Source: Beverwykella pulmonaria
Lineage: Eukaryota > Ascomycota > Dothideomycetes > Pleosporales > Melanommataceae
DNA: 64,000 nt
NCBI GenBank assembly: GCA_001599595.1
Contig: BCHH01000013.1
Location: 707,538 to 771,537 of the forward strand
Direction of reading: 5' to 3'
Positions 1-12,598 of this stretch are shown here, in pieces. Each line of letters starts with the position of its first letter. Within the stretch, counting starts at the first letter, position 1. Under the pieces are notes generated by a model. That model ran no database searches. It saw nothing but the letters and a program-made list of their open reading frames with translations, and was not told the DNA's origin. The position numbers were made by a program, and so were the translations under genes.

Positions 1-773
1 ACTGGAAAGCCAATGTCTCCGTTGTTCTTATTGACGCCATTGGCGATCTGCCTCATATCGGTCATGACATCACCACGCACCTGGATATAGGAGCGAAAGA
101 AGCATGCAAGCAGGGCATGCTACAAGTGCTCATTCGCTTACTAAACCTGCTGGAAAGGCTACGTGGTGTGCGCTTGAGCGATTACACCGAACTCACACCA
201 ATCGCATGCGCCTATGGGTACAAAAATATTTTACACGCAATGCAGAAAAGGGATGTGCTAGGGCACAGCAGTGCCCACGAACACGTGCCCTAGACAATAG
301 CGGCCAAGCGAGGCAATGTTGGAATTGTCCGACTACTTCTACCCCCTGAGGAGCCCCTCAACGCCGTCCAGGCCACCAAAATCCTCCGAGAAATAGCTCC
401 GCGGCGATAGTCCTCAGAGATTGCTTCGTATCTCCTTCAACGGGGTTCTATCAACGGCAGGGAGTTTAACGCTGGTTTCAAGTTTACTGGAATACATCTC
501 GCGCACATCATCACGACGGCAGCGCAGTATGGGAACGTGGATTTTGTTGAGCTGTTGGCGCAGTACGGGATCCTAATTGACGACGAGGAATTTTATATCG
601 AGCAAGACTGCCCTCGGCTGAGTATTGCTGCTTCAGTATTACGGCAGCCGCAAATGGTGGAGGTACTGAAGGATCTTGGGGCAACAGAGAGTGATCTGTT
701 CGATTCAATCATCGCACGGCATTTTCAAAGCGGAAGGTATCCTTGCGAACCATCTCTTCTGTACAAGGCTTGA
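1..773 (+). pseudogene. Ankyrin-repeat gene remnant, 5' truncated by the window edge
   Basis: One reading frame, starting at base 3, stays protein-like to the TGA just after 773, interrupted only by two TAG stops at 291-293 and 408-410. Ankyrin-type helices are recognisable: AAKRGNVGIVRLLL at about 300-341 and AAQYGNVDFVELLAQYG at about 516-566. A further repeat-like stretch ends in a short C-terminal tail. Ankyrin repeats are protein-interaction modules, so no specific function can be assigned. Because both stops lie in the same frame as the repeats, with no frameshift, point mutation is the simplest explanation. A model with introns skipping the stops is possible, but I see no convincing donor/acceptor pair around them. 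The 5' end lies outside the window. Confidence 0.6.
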
Positions 774-1813
774 GACTTCTTATATGTGGAGGGTAAGAAC
801 TTGAGAGAATCCCTCTACGGCCGTTCTAGAGAATGCGATTGGTTCTTTGGTCATCCCCTCTCCGATCTATTAAAAGACTAAATTACTTTCTTCAGCTTTC
901 ATAAGGTTTCCTGCGACGGGGTTGCCTAAGGTTTATGTGAACGTCATAAATTCGTAACTAGCTTTGCAGCCTTACGCCCCATGCATTTATGCCTTGGAAA
1001 GCTGTACCGAAATCACCGAAGATGATTTGGCTCTTGAATAAAAACGTGAGAGAAACACCTATGCAATTGAAAGTTGGATATTGATTCAAATCTTTAGACT
1101 ATGCGTTAACTTGGCTACCAACGAAACAATGTGCACCAATCTAACCCATGTATCGAATTCAGCCGTTTGGCTTCGTCGCTTAATAGCGGAAATATATATC
1201 AGCAATGAACACCTATTTCTCCAAAGACGAGCCAAGAGTTGTGCACTCTCGGGTACTCACCACACTGATCAATGCTCCTCCTACATTCGGCCGCTATTTA
1301 TTCCCGGGCCCTGATTTTTAATTGCTCCAATACTCCAATGGGGAATCCAGGGCCGTCAAATGATCTCCCCGATCTCCCGCTAATGTACCCCGCAGCCACA
1401 GCCGGTGCATCCTAGCGTCAGCAGACAGCCTTTTTAACTCTCAACACCAGCGCAAAATGTTCCAAGCTTGGGTAATTACGGCTCATCAAGCGAACGAGCT
1501 TCCTTTTTGGATATGTCTCAGAACACATCGTCAAGAAACCATGCAGCATCCAGTCCATTGCAGGCCATGAAACGGGTGGACCGAGTTTGGGGGATGGCGG
1601 AGACCAATGGAGGTGGGCCTGAATGCTGGCATGGTGGCTTGTTGAGCTCACGGGGAGTAACGTTCGGCTTCACACCGGTGGGCCATGCCAAGAACGGCTG
1701 GAATGCATTTTATATCATAAATACGCGGGGCCTGCGCTTGCGGGTTGTGGGGCCAAGATATTTCCTTTGCCCTTTCGTTCTAGTGTTGTTTCTTGTGTTG
1801 AAGGCCTTTCACA
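774..1813. other. Gene-free spacer
   Basis: No open frame with protein-like composition is visible. The stretch holds the 3' flank of the ankyrin remnant and the upstream region of the GH92 gene. No promoter element stands out. Confidence 0.5.
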
Positions 1814-4453
1814 ATGGCATTGTTTTGGAAAAGAGCTGTTCTGGTCGCGTCATGGGCGATTGTAATTTCGGGTGTATTCGCGAAGGACAAGACGCCGATT
1901 GATTATGTGGATGTGAGTTGAGAAATATGCAGAACATGCTAGATGCTAACGAGGGTAGCCTCTCATCGGCACGATCAATGGAGGTGTGTAGACCTAGAAG
2001 CAGGAAGTGTGCGGAGCTGACAATCGCAGGCCATGTATTCCCTGGGGCTACACTGCCATTTGGTACGCGACTTCAAAAAGTGAATGTAAGGGATGTACAA
2101 AACTGACATCAAATAGGTATGGCCAAAGCTGTTGCAGATGTCATGGAGGAGAATCAGGGCGGTTTTGCTTCAAATGACAGCCCCGTCATGGGATTCTCGC
2201 ATATGCATGATTCAGGAACAGGAGGGGTGAGTGTTTATCGATTCTTCAGCTTCATCTGCGCGTGACTGACCAACACAGGGTGCATCCCTTGGCAACTTTC
2301 CCATCTTTCCCTACTCCGGCTGCCCAAACGACGACGTAAATGCGTGCGGCTTCGATATAGGAAAGCGAGCGACCCCCCGAATTCAAGGGAGTGTCAGTGC
2401 CCGCCCAGGTTACTTTGCAATCTCGCTCAATTCTCAGATCCACGCTGAGATGACGGTGACAAGCCATGTAGCTCTATACCAGTTCACCTTCCCCAAGGTG
2501 CCGGTGACGCCGAACACGCCGCTCAGTCCCTTGATTCTGCTTGACCTCTACGATCTGCAGGCTTCGAGATCTAACGGAACTGTTCACGTCGACGAAGCCA
2601 CTGGTCGTATTACAGGCGAGGGAGTCTTTGGGCCGAGCTTTGGAATTGGGAACTATACATCATATTTTTGCGCAGACTTCAAAGGGGCCGAATTGCGCGA
2701 TGCTGGAGTCTGGGCAAACGGGGTTGTCGGATTGAATAAGACCTTGACGGTGGTTCAAGCCGATAGTGGTGGCGCATGGGTGCGATTCAAGGCTCCCACT
2801 ACAAACAATCAGATCCAGGTCCGAGTCGGATTGAGCTTCATCAGCTCAGCGCAAGCTTGTGCCAACGGCGAGAGGGAGATCCCAGACTACAAGTTCGACA
2901 ACGTGGTTAAAGATGCAGAAAAGGCGTGGAAAGAAAAGCTTGAAATTATCACAATCGACAGCGGCGGCGCTAGTGAGGTTCTCCTCAAGGCGTTCTGGAG
3001 CGGCGTATACCGCAGCATGATCAGTCCGCAGGACTACACGGGCGAGAATCCGTTGTGGCAGTCGACCGAACCGTATTACGATTCGTATTATTGCATCTGG
3101 GATTCATTCCGCAGCATTCATCCTCTGTTCACGCTTATCGATCCTTCGTCACAGACTAAGATGGTACGATCGCTGATTGATATTTATCGACATGAAGGAA
3201 AGCTTCCAGATTGTCGGATGAGCTTCTGTAAAGGCATGTCCATTTATTTTTGTTCTTTGAGTATCGAATGCTAATTGCTTCTGAAGGCTTCACGCAGGGA
3301 GGGTCCAACGCCGATATTGTCCTCGTAGACGCTTACCTTAAGAATCTCACCTCGGATATAGACTGGAATGTAGGCTACCAAGCCCTGGTGTCGGACGCCG
3401 AAGTTGAGCCGCCGAACTGGGAGATCGAAGGTTAGTACGGTCTCCTTCTTGACACCATTTACATACCCGCTGACTTCTCTCTCCATAGGTCGAGGTGGTC
3501 TCGACGCCTGGAAGACCATAAACTACATCCCAAAGCAAGAGGGCGTCGACACGCGATCCGTCTCCCGTACTGTGGAGTACGCCTACAATGACTTTGTCAT
3601 TGCTCTTCTCGCCAAAAAGCTCGGCAAGGAGGACGATTACAAGAAATATCTCGGCCGCTCAGGGAACTGGAAGAGCTTATTTAAGCCCGATCAAACAGCT
3701 GCCATCAACGGGGTGGACACAGGTTACACTGGCTTCCTACAACCCAGGTGGCCGAACGGGACCTGGGCGGAGCAAGATCCCATCCGGTGCTCTCCCCTCA
3801 AAGATTTCACCAGCTGCTACTTGAATTCCAACGGTGGAGAGGCATATGAAGGCCCGCTGTTTATGTACACATTCTTCGTGCCGGGAGACATGGCGAGCCT
3901 AATCAAAACACTTGGCGGAACCGAGGCTTTCATCAAGCGCCTTGATTTCCTGCATGAGTCAGGACTTCTATACATGGGCGACGAGCAGGGCTTCCTCCAA
4001 GTCTTCTTATACCACTACGCTGGACGCCCAGGTCTCTCTGCCGCGCGCACACGAACATACATCCCCTCCCAATTCAACGATACCATCGGTGGCATCCCGG
4101 GCAATGACGATAGCGGCGCTATGGGCTCGTTCGAGGCGCTGACCATGATGGGTGTCTTCCCCAATGCTGGACAAGATGTGTATTTTATCACTCCTCCCTT
4201 TTTTGCAGAGGTGAAGATTCTTAGTGGGCAGACGGGGCGGACGGCAGTGATAAGGAATGTGAATTTTGATCCCCAGGGGAAGAATGTGTATATTCAGAAG
4301 GCAACATTGAATGGGAAGGAGTATACGAGGAATTGGTTAAGTCATGAGTTTTTCATGGAGGGTGGAACGCTCGAGTTGACGTTGGGGCCGCAGGAGAGTA
4401 AGTGGGGAACTGGGCCAGAGGATGTGCCGCCGAGTTTGGGGCCGTTATCGTAG
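1814..4453 (+). CDS. Secreted GH92 alpha-1,2-mannosidase
   Basis: Seven exons: 1814-1912, 1959-1983, 2030-2062, 2117-2226, 2279-3233, 3287-3430 and 3489-4453, giving 776 aa, a usual length for family 92. The N-terminus is a signal peptide (hydrophobic run to about residue 23). Family landmarks in order are VDPLIGTINGGHVFPGATLP spanning exons 1-3, HMHDSGTGGGASLGNFPIFP, WDSFRSIHPLF, CKGFTQGGSNAD and the C-terminal GNDDSGAMGSFEALTMMGVF, whose acidic pair belongs to the calcium-dependent inverting active site. GH92 enzymes are exo-acting and trim alpha-1,2-linked mannose from N-glycans or fungal mannans, here presumably outside the cell. Intron 5 is best read with a GC donor (AAAG|GCATGT at 3234), because this restores the family motif CKGFTQGG. 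A GT donor at 3228 is the alternative and would lose two residues. Exons 2 and 3 are only 25 and 33 nt. Confidence 0.92.
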
Positions 4454-6648
4454 GGGGCGTAGGCCAGTGGTGGAGAGGATGAAAGGAAATAGATAGGAAC
4501 TGCCTTGCCTATATGATCTTCTTGGTCAGGTAGGGAGTTGAGGGATCTGGATTATCATCGAACAAATGAGTATGGAATGGGTATTGGAAGCAGACTGCTC
4601 TGTGTACATTCGAGTTACAGTTCGCAATGCGCGATTGAGGTATGTCTGCATTAGAAACTGGGCTTGGGCATCGTATACTGGGAGACCGGACAGATTGTAC
4701 CAAGGCAAATATCCTCCCTACCTATGTGTTGGCTGCTCTCTGCATTCGTTATTTGTCTGCTTGATGGTAATTGTTTCTAACGCTTCCAATTCTCAATATT
4801 CGTCTCGTGTCGTTCCAACCCTTACAGACTTCACGATGTGCTTCGCTCTGATCGGTAAATCTAAGCTGATTGCGCTCTGCAAATCCACTCTTCTTGCCTT
4901 CTCACAAGATCACATCGCATCTCTCTAATCCTCTCCCTAGTTCCAAGAAATATAATTCGCTGTGGTTGGTGGAGTCAAGGGATTCCCCCTCCCCCCTTAT
5001 TTTTCCACTTTTGTTTAATCGCGCAAGTTGAAGTGAGGCTTGCATGATCCTAAGTGCAAAACATAGGCCAAGCTGTAAGCTTGCTGCTTGATTGCGAGGT
5101 GATACCAATAAACTGGGTCCACAAAGAGGGGGTGAGATGTAAATGCATAGATATTAGTGCGATGCTGCGCAAAAATTCATGTGCACAATATCAAAATCGC
5201 GCGTCTGGGGCTGTTTATGCGTGCTAGGATAGGAAGCTAGAGGGGCTGGCGGGAGCATTTGCAAAATGGCTCATAGAAGCGATGGCCCATCCTCTAGCAC
5301 CATTTTGTAGAACAATTGTCATCAGTGTGTTCTCGGTGCTGTTTAAGGTCGTAGTCGCAGAGTAAGTGGGAGAGAATGCTTGCGCTAGAAGGAAGGAAGG
5401 AACAACATTTGGTGGGTACCTACTAACTCGAAGGCGGCCTAATGCGGTGGGGGACAATGCACGCGATATGACGAGATGTGAAAAAGAGATCGTGGTAGCA
5501 TCGAAATTCTCAAAATCAAGGTGCCTCTCATCCGTGTCGATGTCTCCGGTACGGGTGCAAGCGCGTGATGCAGCGAATGAACAGGGAAGGTGGCGGATAC
5601 GGCGGCGAACTTGGAGATGCGTGATACGTCCTTTCCCGGTCATTTTCAAGATAATTTGTTCTAGTCTGGCACGAGTAGCATCCCAATATTTTCTCTGACG
5701 ATCTGTCCTGGCCTGGCACCCTTCGACTGAAGTCGGATTAACGTTGGTGTGACAGCCTGTCTTCGACGTCGCGGGAAGGTTAGCGGAGATTAGAGTGTTG
5801 CATTCACGGATGTGGCTTGGACATCGTTAACGTGTGAAAATTTGCAATGTAGCAGTGAGAAAATTCGAGAATAGAAAGACGTGTGAAGAGAGGTATCGCG
5901 ACGAGGCGTGAGCAGGACGCGAGATATATGAGTTTGAAAACGTAAAAGTGGTGTGAGGGGCAACTTGGAACTCCAAACGTGGGAAACGGGCAGACGTGGG
6001 AAAATCGAAAATCGAAAAGCTACAAGCTCCTCACGATACCTATCGACGATCTCAGTCTACACGCTGATCCCGTGGTGGGCCCATGAGTGCCACGATGGTG
6101 GGCGTGAGGCCCGTAGCCGAACACATCGACCCTAGTGCAGCCCGTGACGGCCCCTCACGATGGCCGGAGTCCCGGACAGGCCTCGTGACCTTGGCAACGG
6201 CCCATGGCCTGTGCAAGAACCGCATGTTTTTGATGTTTGGTGACGTCTTGCTAGCTTCCCATGGATTTCTATTTCGTAATCCAGTTGTGGTCGCCCGTGA
6301 TATGGCATCATGCATTGTGCCGTGGCGCCTGAGCATCGTGAGATTTGTTGAAGCAGGTGTTGAGCGGAAGTGGTGGAGGTGCGGCGTTGGGACGCACAAT
6401 AGCTTTGATTGAGCAGCGCCATGTGGAGAAGGGATACTGGGCAAAGGAATACTGTGAAGGCTTCGCAGCAGCTAGGCTCGCATGTGCAAAGCATTGATTG
6501 GAGAAGCTGCAGACACGCGCATTCTCGAAACAGGCCAAAGCAAGACCGTGGCGGTGGCGGGGCTGTTGTCCCGCCACAGTGCGCGCGTTAGGGATAAACC
6601 ACGGGAATGACCTCCATGGAGCCCTGGTTCGTCATCGTCCATCCAAAT

Positions 6649-6732
6649 GGCATGCTGAGCGCGTGCCTGTGTGTCATCGCGCTGCTTCCCAGCGACCACC
6701 CAGCTGGAGACGTGGCAAGCGCTCAGCATACC
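6649..6732. repeat. Imperfect inverted repeat (19-nt arms)
   Basis: The arms are 6649-6667 (GGCATGCTGAGCGCGTGCC) and 6714-6732 (GGCAAGCGCTCAGCATACC). The second matches the reverse complement of the first at 17 of 19 positions, with a 46-nt loop. It lies in a GC-rich spacer with no gene. It could be a relic of a small inverted-repeat element, a structured RNA or a palindromic protein-binding site. Confidence 0.5.
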
Positions 6733-7237
6733 TTCTTGTCTTGGGCATGCAATGCTCAACAGCCGGCGTTTATCACGAGGTGCTCGTGGGCCCATGAGAT
6801 GGTCGAAGAAAAGCTCTGCCAAAATCTGGCTTGCCGTTTGTGAGGATGAATCGACGGCGTGGAGATTTGAGACATGACATTGGTGGCTACCATGGCGTAC
6901 AAGAAAGCCATGTCTGCAGTCAGCTCAAAGAGGACTGGGAGGTGTGCGTTGCCCCTGAGATATCGAGACGTCGAGACTTCCCCGGACTCTGGCTTGGTGC
7001 GTGGTTTATGGCGGTGTGGAGAGCCGGTCACAAATAACTCATACTAGTCTCCAATTGATCACGCTCCTATAGTAAGATGCATACAGTGATACCGCGGTCG
7101 CCAATTATGTCGTAACTATTGGCTATGATCGTGATGGGCCTATGCATCACTATCGGTTCCCGATTCGAAACTTATCCTTTGACTGCGATTCGTGCTGTTT
7201 CCTTGTTGCGGTGAGAGGCACGCACTTGCTAGCGGGA

Positions 7238-7268
7238 CCAATCCGAGGTAGAGCCTGAGTATAAAAAG
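7238..7268 (+). promoter_or_regulatory. CCAAT and TATA boxes upstream of the 7438 gene
   Basis: CCAAT at 7238-7242 is followed by TATAAAAAG at 7260-7268, about 170 bases before the ATG at 7438. The leader between them contains a repeated CTCACACTCGCACTCACC-like pyrimidine/AC-rich stretch, a common feature of transcribed fungal 5' UTRs. This is a motif-based prediction only. Confidence 0.45.
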
Positions 7269-7437
7269 AAGGTGGCTGCTCACCAAGAGGCAAATCATCA
7301 ACCACCAGCTTGAAATCATACTCCTACTCACACTCGCACTCACCGTCACTCTTATCCCTCTACAATACCGACCTTGATACTTGTTTGAGAAAGGGATCAA
7401 CGCAGAGAACTCTTCATACACCAACATCAGCGTCATC

Positions 7438-7770
7438 ATGCCTCATCTTCCCTTCAACTCTACTCCATCTCCTCATTCTTCTCCCAAAACAACTCCCGCC
7501 ACGCCCTCGATAGTTCTCCATCCCTCATCGGGTATACTTGATCGCTCAGTGAAACGCTATTCCTCTAATCTCACTACAGGCGCGTCATCAAAACGGGACT
7601 TGTACAAGTCCAACGACGAAATTGCTTCTGCATACCGAACAAGATACGCTCAATATCTTGCGGCGACGTTCAATATGAGCCTCGAGGCCGCGCTGGCCGA
7701 GGCAGATACTCAGTTGGCGCCGCGTCGATCGTCAGAATGCTCTGAGGCCGAAGCCTTTAGGCAGAGCTGA
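7438..7770 (+). CDS. Small Ser/Thr/Pro-rich protein of unknown function
   Basis: A single exon encodes 110 aa. The start is the first ATG after the TATA box; the open frame extends upstream but without an earlier ATG. The first half is rich in Ser, Pro and Thr and looks disordered (SPHSSPKTTPATPS). The second half is predicted helical (DEIASAYRTRYAQYLAATFN, then MSLEAALAEADTQL) and ends in an acidic SSECSEAEAF tail. There is no signal peptide or membrane segment. I do not recognise the family. The composition and the well-placed core promoter support a real gene, but no function can be assigned. Confidence 0.6.
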   Translation: MPHLPFNSTPSPHSSPKTTPATPSIVLHPSSGILDRSVKRYSSNLTTGASSKRDLYKSNDEIASAYRTRYAQYLAATFNMSLEAALAEADTQLAPRRSSECSEAEAFRQS

Positions 7771-8864
7771 TGAGGTTGGTAGCCAGTGGGCACTTACGAT
7801 TTTACGACAAAACATATACTGAAGCGTAGAGGGCCGGTCATAGCATCCGGCTTGGGATTTGACGCTTTTTTGGACGAAATAAACATACTGTGTTCTCGTT
7901 GTGCCTTTGATGACGGTGAAACTGCTGATGACAACGTGAAGTGACGCTCGCGAATGATAATGATGGAACGACCCGCTGCAGCATGCGAGATGCAAACTGC
8001 TCGCTTGTGTGGGCCGAGGCTGTCCCGCGTATCGCATCACTACGCCACAACCACGAGCCACACCCAGCGGCCAGCCCCCACGTGAGGCATATATTGGAGA
8101 CCAAATTTCGGATCGGAGGAACAGTTCAGCCATATATCAGACGTCAATCGGCCGCTTCTCCTTCGTCTTCGTGGTTTGCATCGCGTTCGCATCTCGCTGC
8201 TTAACGTCCACCCCCACAAAAGACCAAGAGTACGACGAGGAAATCCTTTCCCCGCTGGCAGCAGCGTCTGACTGGCTGATCGGGTATTCCGGGAGCACGC
8301 TACAGCAGAGGGGGAGCAGAGTCCAAGAGTCCAACGGGCACAATATCGGAGGATCGCTACTCCTCATCAAATCATCATCGCCAACAAACTAAACCCTCGG
8401 CATCGAGGTCGAGTCTCCAGATACGCAGCTCAAAGACACCAAGGAAAAGCTCACTAGGCCTATTCATGGCTGGCCAAGGTCTTGTCGCCTTTGCGAGGCT
8501 CAAATTTCGCCTCCCCCTGGTTCCTTCTCGTTGTTCCATGGGGCCATATGTGTGTTCAGTGCTGCGTTATCGCGTGCGTTCGTGGGCGGCCTGGATTAGT
8601 GCCAGTGCACTGAGGATGCATTTCGTGGGGGGTTGGTGCCGCATTGAGCTGATATTGCACTGGCCTTTGCCCGCCCTCACCAGTAAGAGCGACGCTTTCA
8701 TAGCGACTTCCAAGAGTCGCGAAGCCGCAGCATCCACGTAGCTTCCTGGGTGCATGGTGTCATGTGCTACCCCACTCCGGTACCACAACGGTTATAACTG
8801 CACCTTTGCTAACCTCTTCTCTCTCCTTCTACAACAACCAATTCTGGTCACTATCTTTAATTGA
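7771..8864. other. Spacer upstream of the ENA ATPase gene
   Basis: No gene is visible. Short open frames on both strands lack protein-like composition. This stretch holds the 3' region of the small gene and the promoter and 5' UTR of the P-type ATPase. Confidence 0.45.
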
Positions 8865-11800
8865 ATGGGTGAAGAGAACGTCCTTCCTGCCGTCGAGGAG
8901 TCGACTGAACCTCCTATATGTGGCCATAGCAGCACATACTATGGACCCTTGACCACTGCAGGTCAACACCCACATTTGCAGCCACGCGCTTGTGATGGCG
9001 TCACTCCGACGTCGCTCACGGCTGCCCACACCCTCACATCGACGCAGGTCGCCCAGGAGTTGGGCGTGGATATCGAGTGATACATATTGCCCGCACTTTA
9101 TGTTTGAACGCTCTCGCTAATCACCATTCAGCAATGGACTCAGCGCCACCGAAGCGGAATCTCGCCTTCGGCTCTATGGGCCTAACAAGGTTAAAGGAGC
9201 TGAAGGGCTATCCTTGTGGAAGATTCTCTTGAGGCAGGTGTCAAACAGTCTTACTCTAGTATGTCCCTTCTCGTCATCCGCGTCCATTTCATGCCTATTG
9301 TCTGCACTTCGCCAACATGCGCATTGTCCAGAAGCGAGCCTATCAGAGGAATTCTGGACGTTCAAGCCCCAATATCAAACTCTTTTACGCACCTCAATAT
9401 ACCCTTACGCTCGTTTCAGAAGTGATCACACTTCATTTCAATTGACAGTTCCAAGATGGAGCACGTCAGAGCTCTCAAGCCCTAGCAGGTTGTTGACATA
9501 CTTTGCAGGTTCTTGTAATCACGATGGGATTGAGCCTTGGTATCGGCGACTATATCGAAGGCGGCGTTATTTCAGCCGTCATCATCCTCAATATCGTTGT
9601 TGGGTAACTATAATCTATCTTACCTAGCTGGTAGCTGCTAACTTATACAGGCTCTTTCAAGATTATAAAGCAGAGAAGACGATTCAGTCTCTCATGAATC
9701 TTACCGCACCAGAATCGAACGTCATCCGAGACGGAACGCTCGAGAAGATCAGAGCAGTAGATCTTGTCCCAGGAGACATCGTCCATCTCAACGTTGGCAA
9801 CATTGTCCCTGCTGATCTACGACTCATCGATGCAATGAATGCATATACCCACGAGGCCTTTCTCACAGGAGAATCATTGCCCGTGGAGAAGACACCGGAA
9901 GTAACCTTCGCTGACGAGAACTTGCCGACAGGAGACCGGACCAATCTCGCTTTCTCTGGGAGTAAGATGAACGCCGGCCGATGCACCGGTATCGTCATCA
10001 CTACTGGAATGCAAACTGAGGTTGGGAAGATAGCTCACATGCTCCGTCACGGCGGTGACCAACCTGAAGACAAGGGTTTGCTCGTTAGAATCTGGAGAAA
10101 ATTCGTCCAGGGCGTCAAGACTATACTTGGCCTTTCAGGTACTCCCCTTCAAATAACCCTGAGTAAATTCGCTCTGTTGCTCTTTGGACTTGCGATCCTT
10201 TTGGCCATCACCGTTTTCTCGGCGAACAAATGGCAAGTAGGTGGAGAGGTCTTGATTTACGGGATTTGTGTCGCCGTCGCTGTTATTCCAGAATCCCTCA
10301 TCGCCGTCCTCACCATCACGATCGCGGTGGGGGCTAAGGCAATGGCAAAGTCCAATGTCATCATTCGGGTCCAGGCAGCCATAGAAGCTGTCGGCGGTGT
10401 TACAAATATCTGCTCAGACAAGACAGGAACGCTAACTCAAGGCCGAATGATTACACGCAAGGCAATCATTCCAGGCGTTGGAACCTTGACTGTAGAAGAT
10501 ACCACAGACCCATACAACCCTGGTAGCGGATATGTAACGATAGACGACGAGCGTCTAGACTTGGGCGACTATACACCCAATCCCCATTTGGCGACATTCC
10601 TCCGAACAATTGCTCTTTGTAATTTGTCGAAGGTTGAGCCACCAGTCGAAGACAACGATGAAACCAATAGCAAGGAAGTCATGGATCCTTTTAGCAGTGA
10701 CGAAGGTCGAGATACTGATGCTTCAACGCAGCAGTCCACAACCCTCACCCGCCCAACCACTGCGTCTAGCCAATCGAGAAGCGAATTAGAGGGTCCATGG
10801 AAAGCAAACGGAGAGCCTACTGAGATCGCATTGCACGTTCTTGCAATGCGTTTCAACATGAAAAGAGAACACTTACTAGATACACTCAACATCGATCATG
10901 CTGCCGAATTTCCATTTGACTCGACCGTGAAAAAGATGACAGTTGTATACAAAGATAATCATTCTGGTCATCTTGATGTATACACCAAAGGTGCCACTGA
11001 GTTCGTCCTCCCAGTGCTCGACATCTCTGAAAGCGAAAGGGTTGAGATTCTTGAGGCTGCAGAGTCAATGGCTAAAGATGGTCTCCGCGTCCTGTGCATC
11101 GCCCACAAAACATTGCCAGTCGGAACGGACCTCAGCGAGCGTCAGGTCATTGAGAATGAACTACAATACATTGGCCTTGTGGCTATTTACGACCCGCCTC
11201 GTCACGAGACTAAAGGCGCAGTTCGCGACTGCCATATTGCTGGCATCACTGTGCATATGCTTACAGGTGCAAATCTTCTACATGTCCAAATATGCAGAGG
11301 CTAACAGAGCAAGCAGGCGACCACCCTGGGACTGCAATGGCTATCGCACACGAAGTGGGAATACTGCACTCTACCGTCCCCAATGCAAATGCGGGCACAG
11401 CAGTAATGCTAGCTACAGACTTTGACCAGCTAAGCGACAAAGATATTGATGCTATGGAAAGTCTTCCATTGGTCGTTGCTAGGTGCAGTCCGAGCACCAA
11501 AGTTAAGATGGTCTCTGCGTTGCATCGGAGAAAGCTCTTCTGTGTCATGACCGGCGACGGTGTTAATGATGCGCCAGCCTTGAAGCAAGCTGACGTGGGA
11601 ATAGCAATGGGCACAGGAAGTGATGTTGCCCGTGAAGCTTCGAAAATGGTCCTTACTGACGATAACTTCGCTTCAATCGTTAAAGCAATTAAGGAGGGTC
11701 GCCGATTATTCGACAACATTCAAAAGGTAAGCTACATCTCTTTTTTATATCACTATTCTTTCCATGCTAATATCGTCAGTTTCTGATGCATCTCCTCATC

Positions 11801-12598
11801 TCCAATATTGCTCAGGTTATCCTTCTCCTGATTGGCCTTGCCTTTAAGGATGCTGACAACCACTCCGTTTTCCCGCTCTCGCCCATAGAAATTCTCTGGG
11901 CCAACCTCATCACGTCCTCGTTCCTGGCCATTGGCCTTGGCATGGAAGAATCCCAGACTGACAGCATGTTTCGGCCACCGCACAATCTTATAGTTGGCGT
12001 CTTCACCAAAGAGCTCATTACCGACAAGTTCATTTATGGCTTCTTCATGGGATCCCTCTGTCTTGCGTCTTTCTCCATCGTTGCATACGTCGGTCCAGGT
12101 GGCGGTCAACTCGGCTCTGGGTGCAACGAAGACTATAACGATACCTGTGATGTCGTCTTTCGTGCACGAGCCACAACATATGCTACCATCACGCTACTCT
12201 TACTTGTCACCGCCTGGGAGGTCAAACATTTTTCCCGCTCGCTCTTCAACTTGTATCCAGATTCACGCGCGCCCCGCGGTCTTTCAGTCTTCTCTACCGT
12301 CTGGCGCAATCGCTTCCTCTTCTGGGCTGTAACTGCGGGTTTTTCGACCATGTTCCCTATCATCTATATCCCTCTCATCAACCGCGAGGTGTTCAGGCAC
12401 GATGCAATCGGCTGGGAATGGGGTGTCAGCATTGCATGCGTGGCTGTGTACATTGCCGCTATTGAGAGCTGGAAGGCTATTAAGAGAAGATTTGGACTGT
12501 GGAGCGGGAAAAACACGATTTTGAGCCGTGAAGATGCGGAGATGCGAGCTGGGTTGGAAATCGAGCATGTAAAAGAGAAGAAGAGAGAGAAGCAGTAA
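8865..12598 (+). CDS. ena: ENA-type (P2D/IID) sodium/potassium-efflux P-type ATPase
   Basis: Six exons: 8865-9076, 9132-9258, 9509-9603, 9651-11266, 11317-11726 and 11780-12598, giving 1092 aa. It is a plasma-membrane pump that expels Na+ (and K+) using ATP, important at high salt or alkaline pH. Visible landmarks are the N-terminal cation-ATPase domain (NGLSATEAESRLRLYGPNKV), DYIEGGVISAVIILNIVVG in TM2, the actuator TGES at about residues 217-220, the fungal-ENA form of the TM4 motif IPESL, phosphorylation site CSDKTGTLTQGRM with Asp401, and the hinge MTGDGVNDAPALKQADVGIA. TM5-TM10 follow in the last exon. The nucleotide-binding domain holds a Ser/Thr-rich acidic insert (about 10640-10790). 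The C-terminus is a basic KKREKQ tail. Intron 2 is 250 nt, against 45-55 nt for the other four. Confidence 0.95.

Larger units (their letters stand above)
4454..7437. other. Long gene-free spacer, about 3 kb
   Basis: Many overlapping open frames exist, especially at 6050-7030 where GC content is high, but none has protein-like composition or recognisable motifs. An imperfect hairpin at 6649-6732 is listed separately. The last 200 bases carry the likely promoter of the small gene starting at 7438. Confidence 0.5.

Noticed and set aside
6052..7031. Six overlapping open frames of 60-130 codons on both strands
   Set aside because: GC-rich composition opens all frames at once; none has a motif, a plausible intron pattern or protein-like residue balance.
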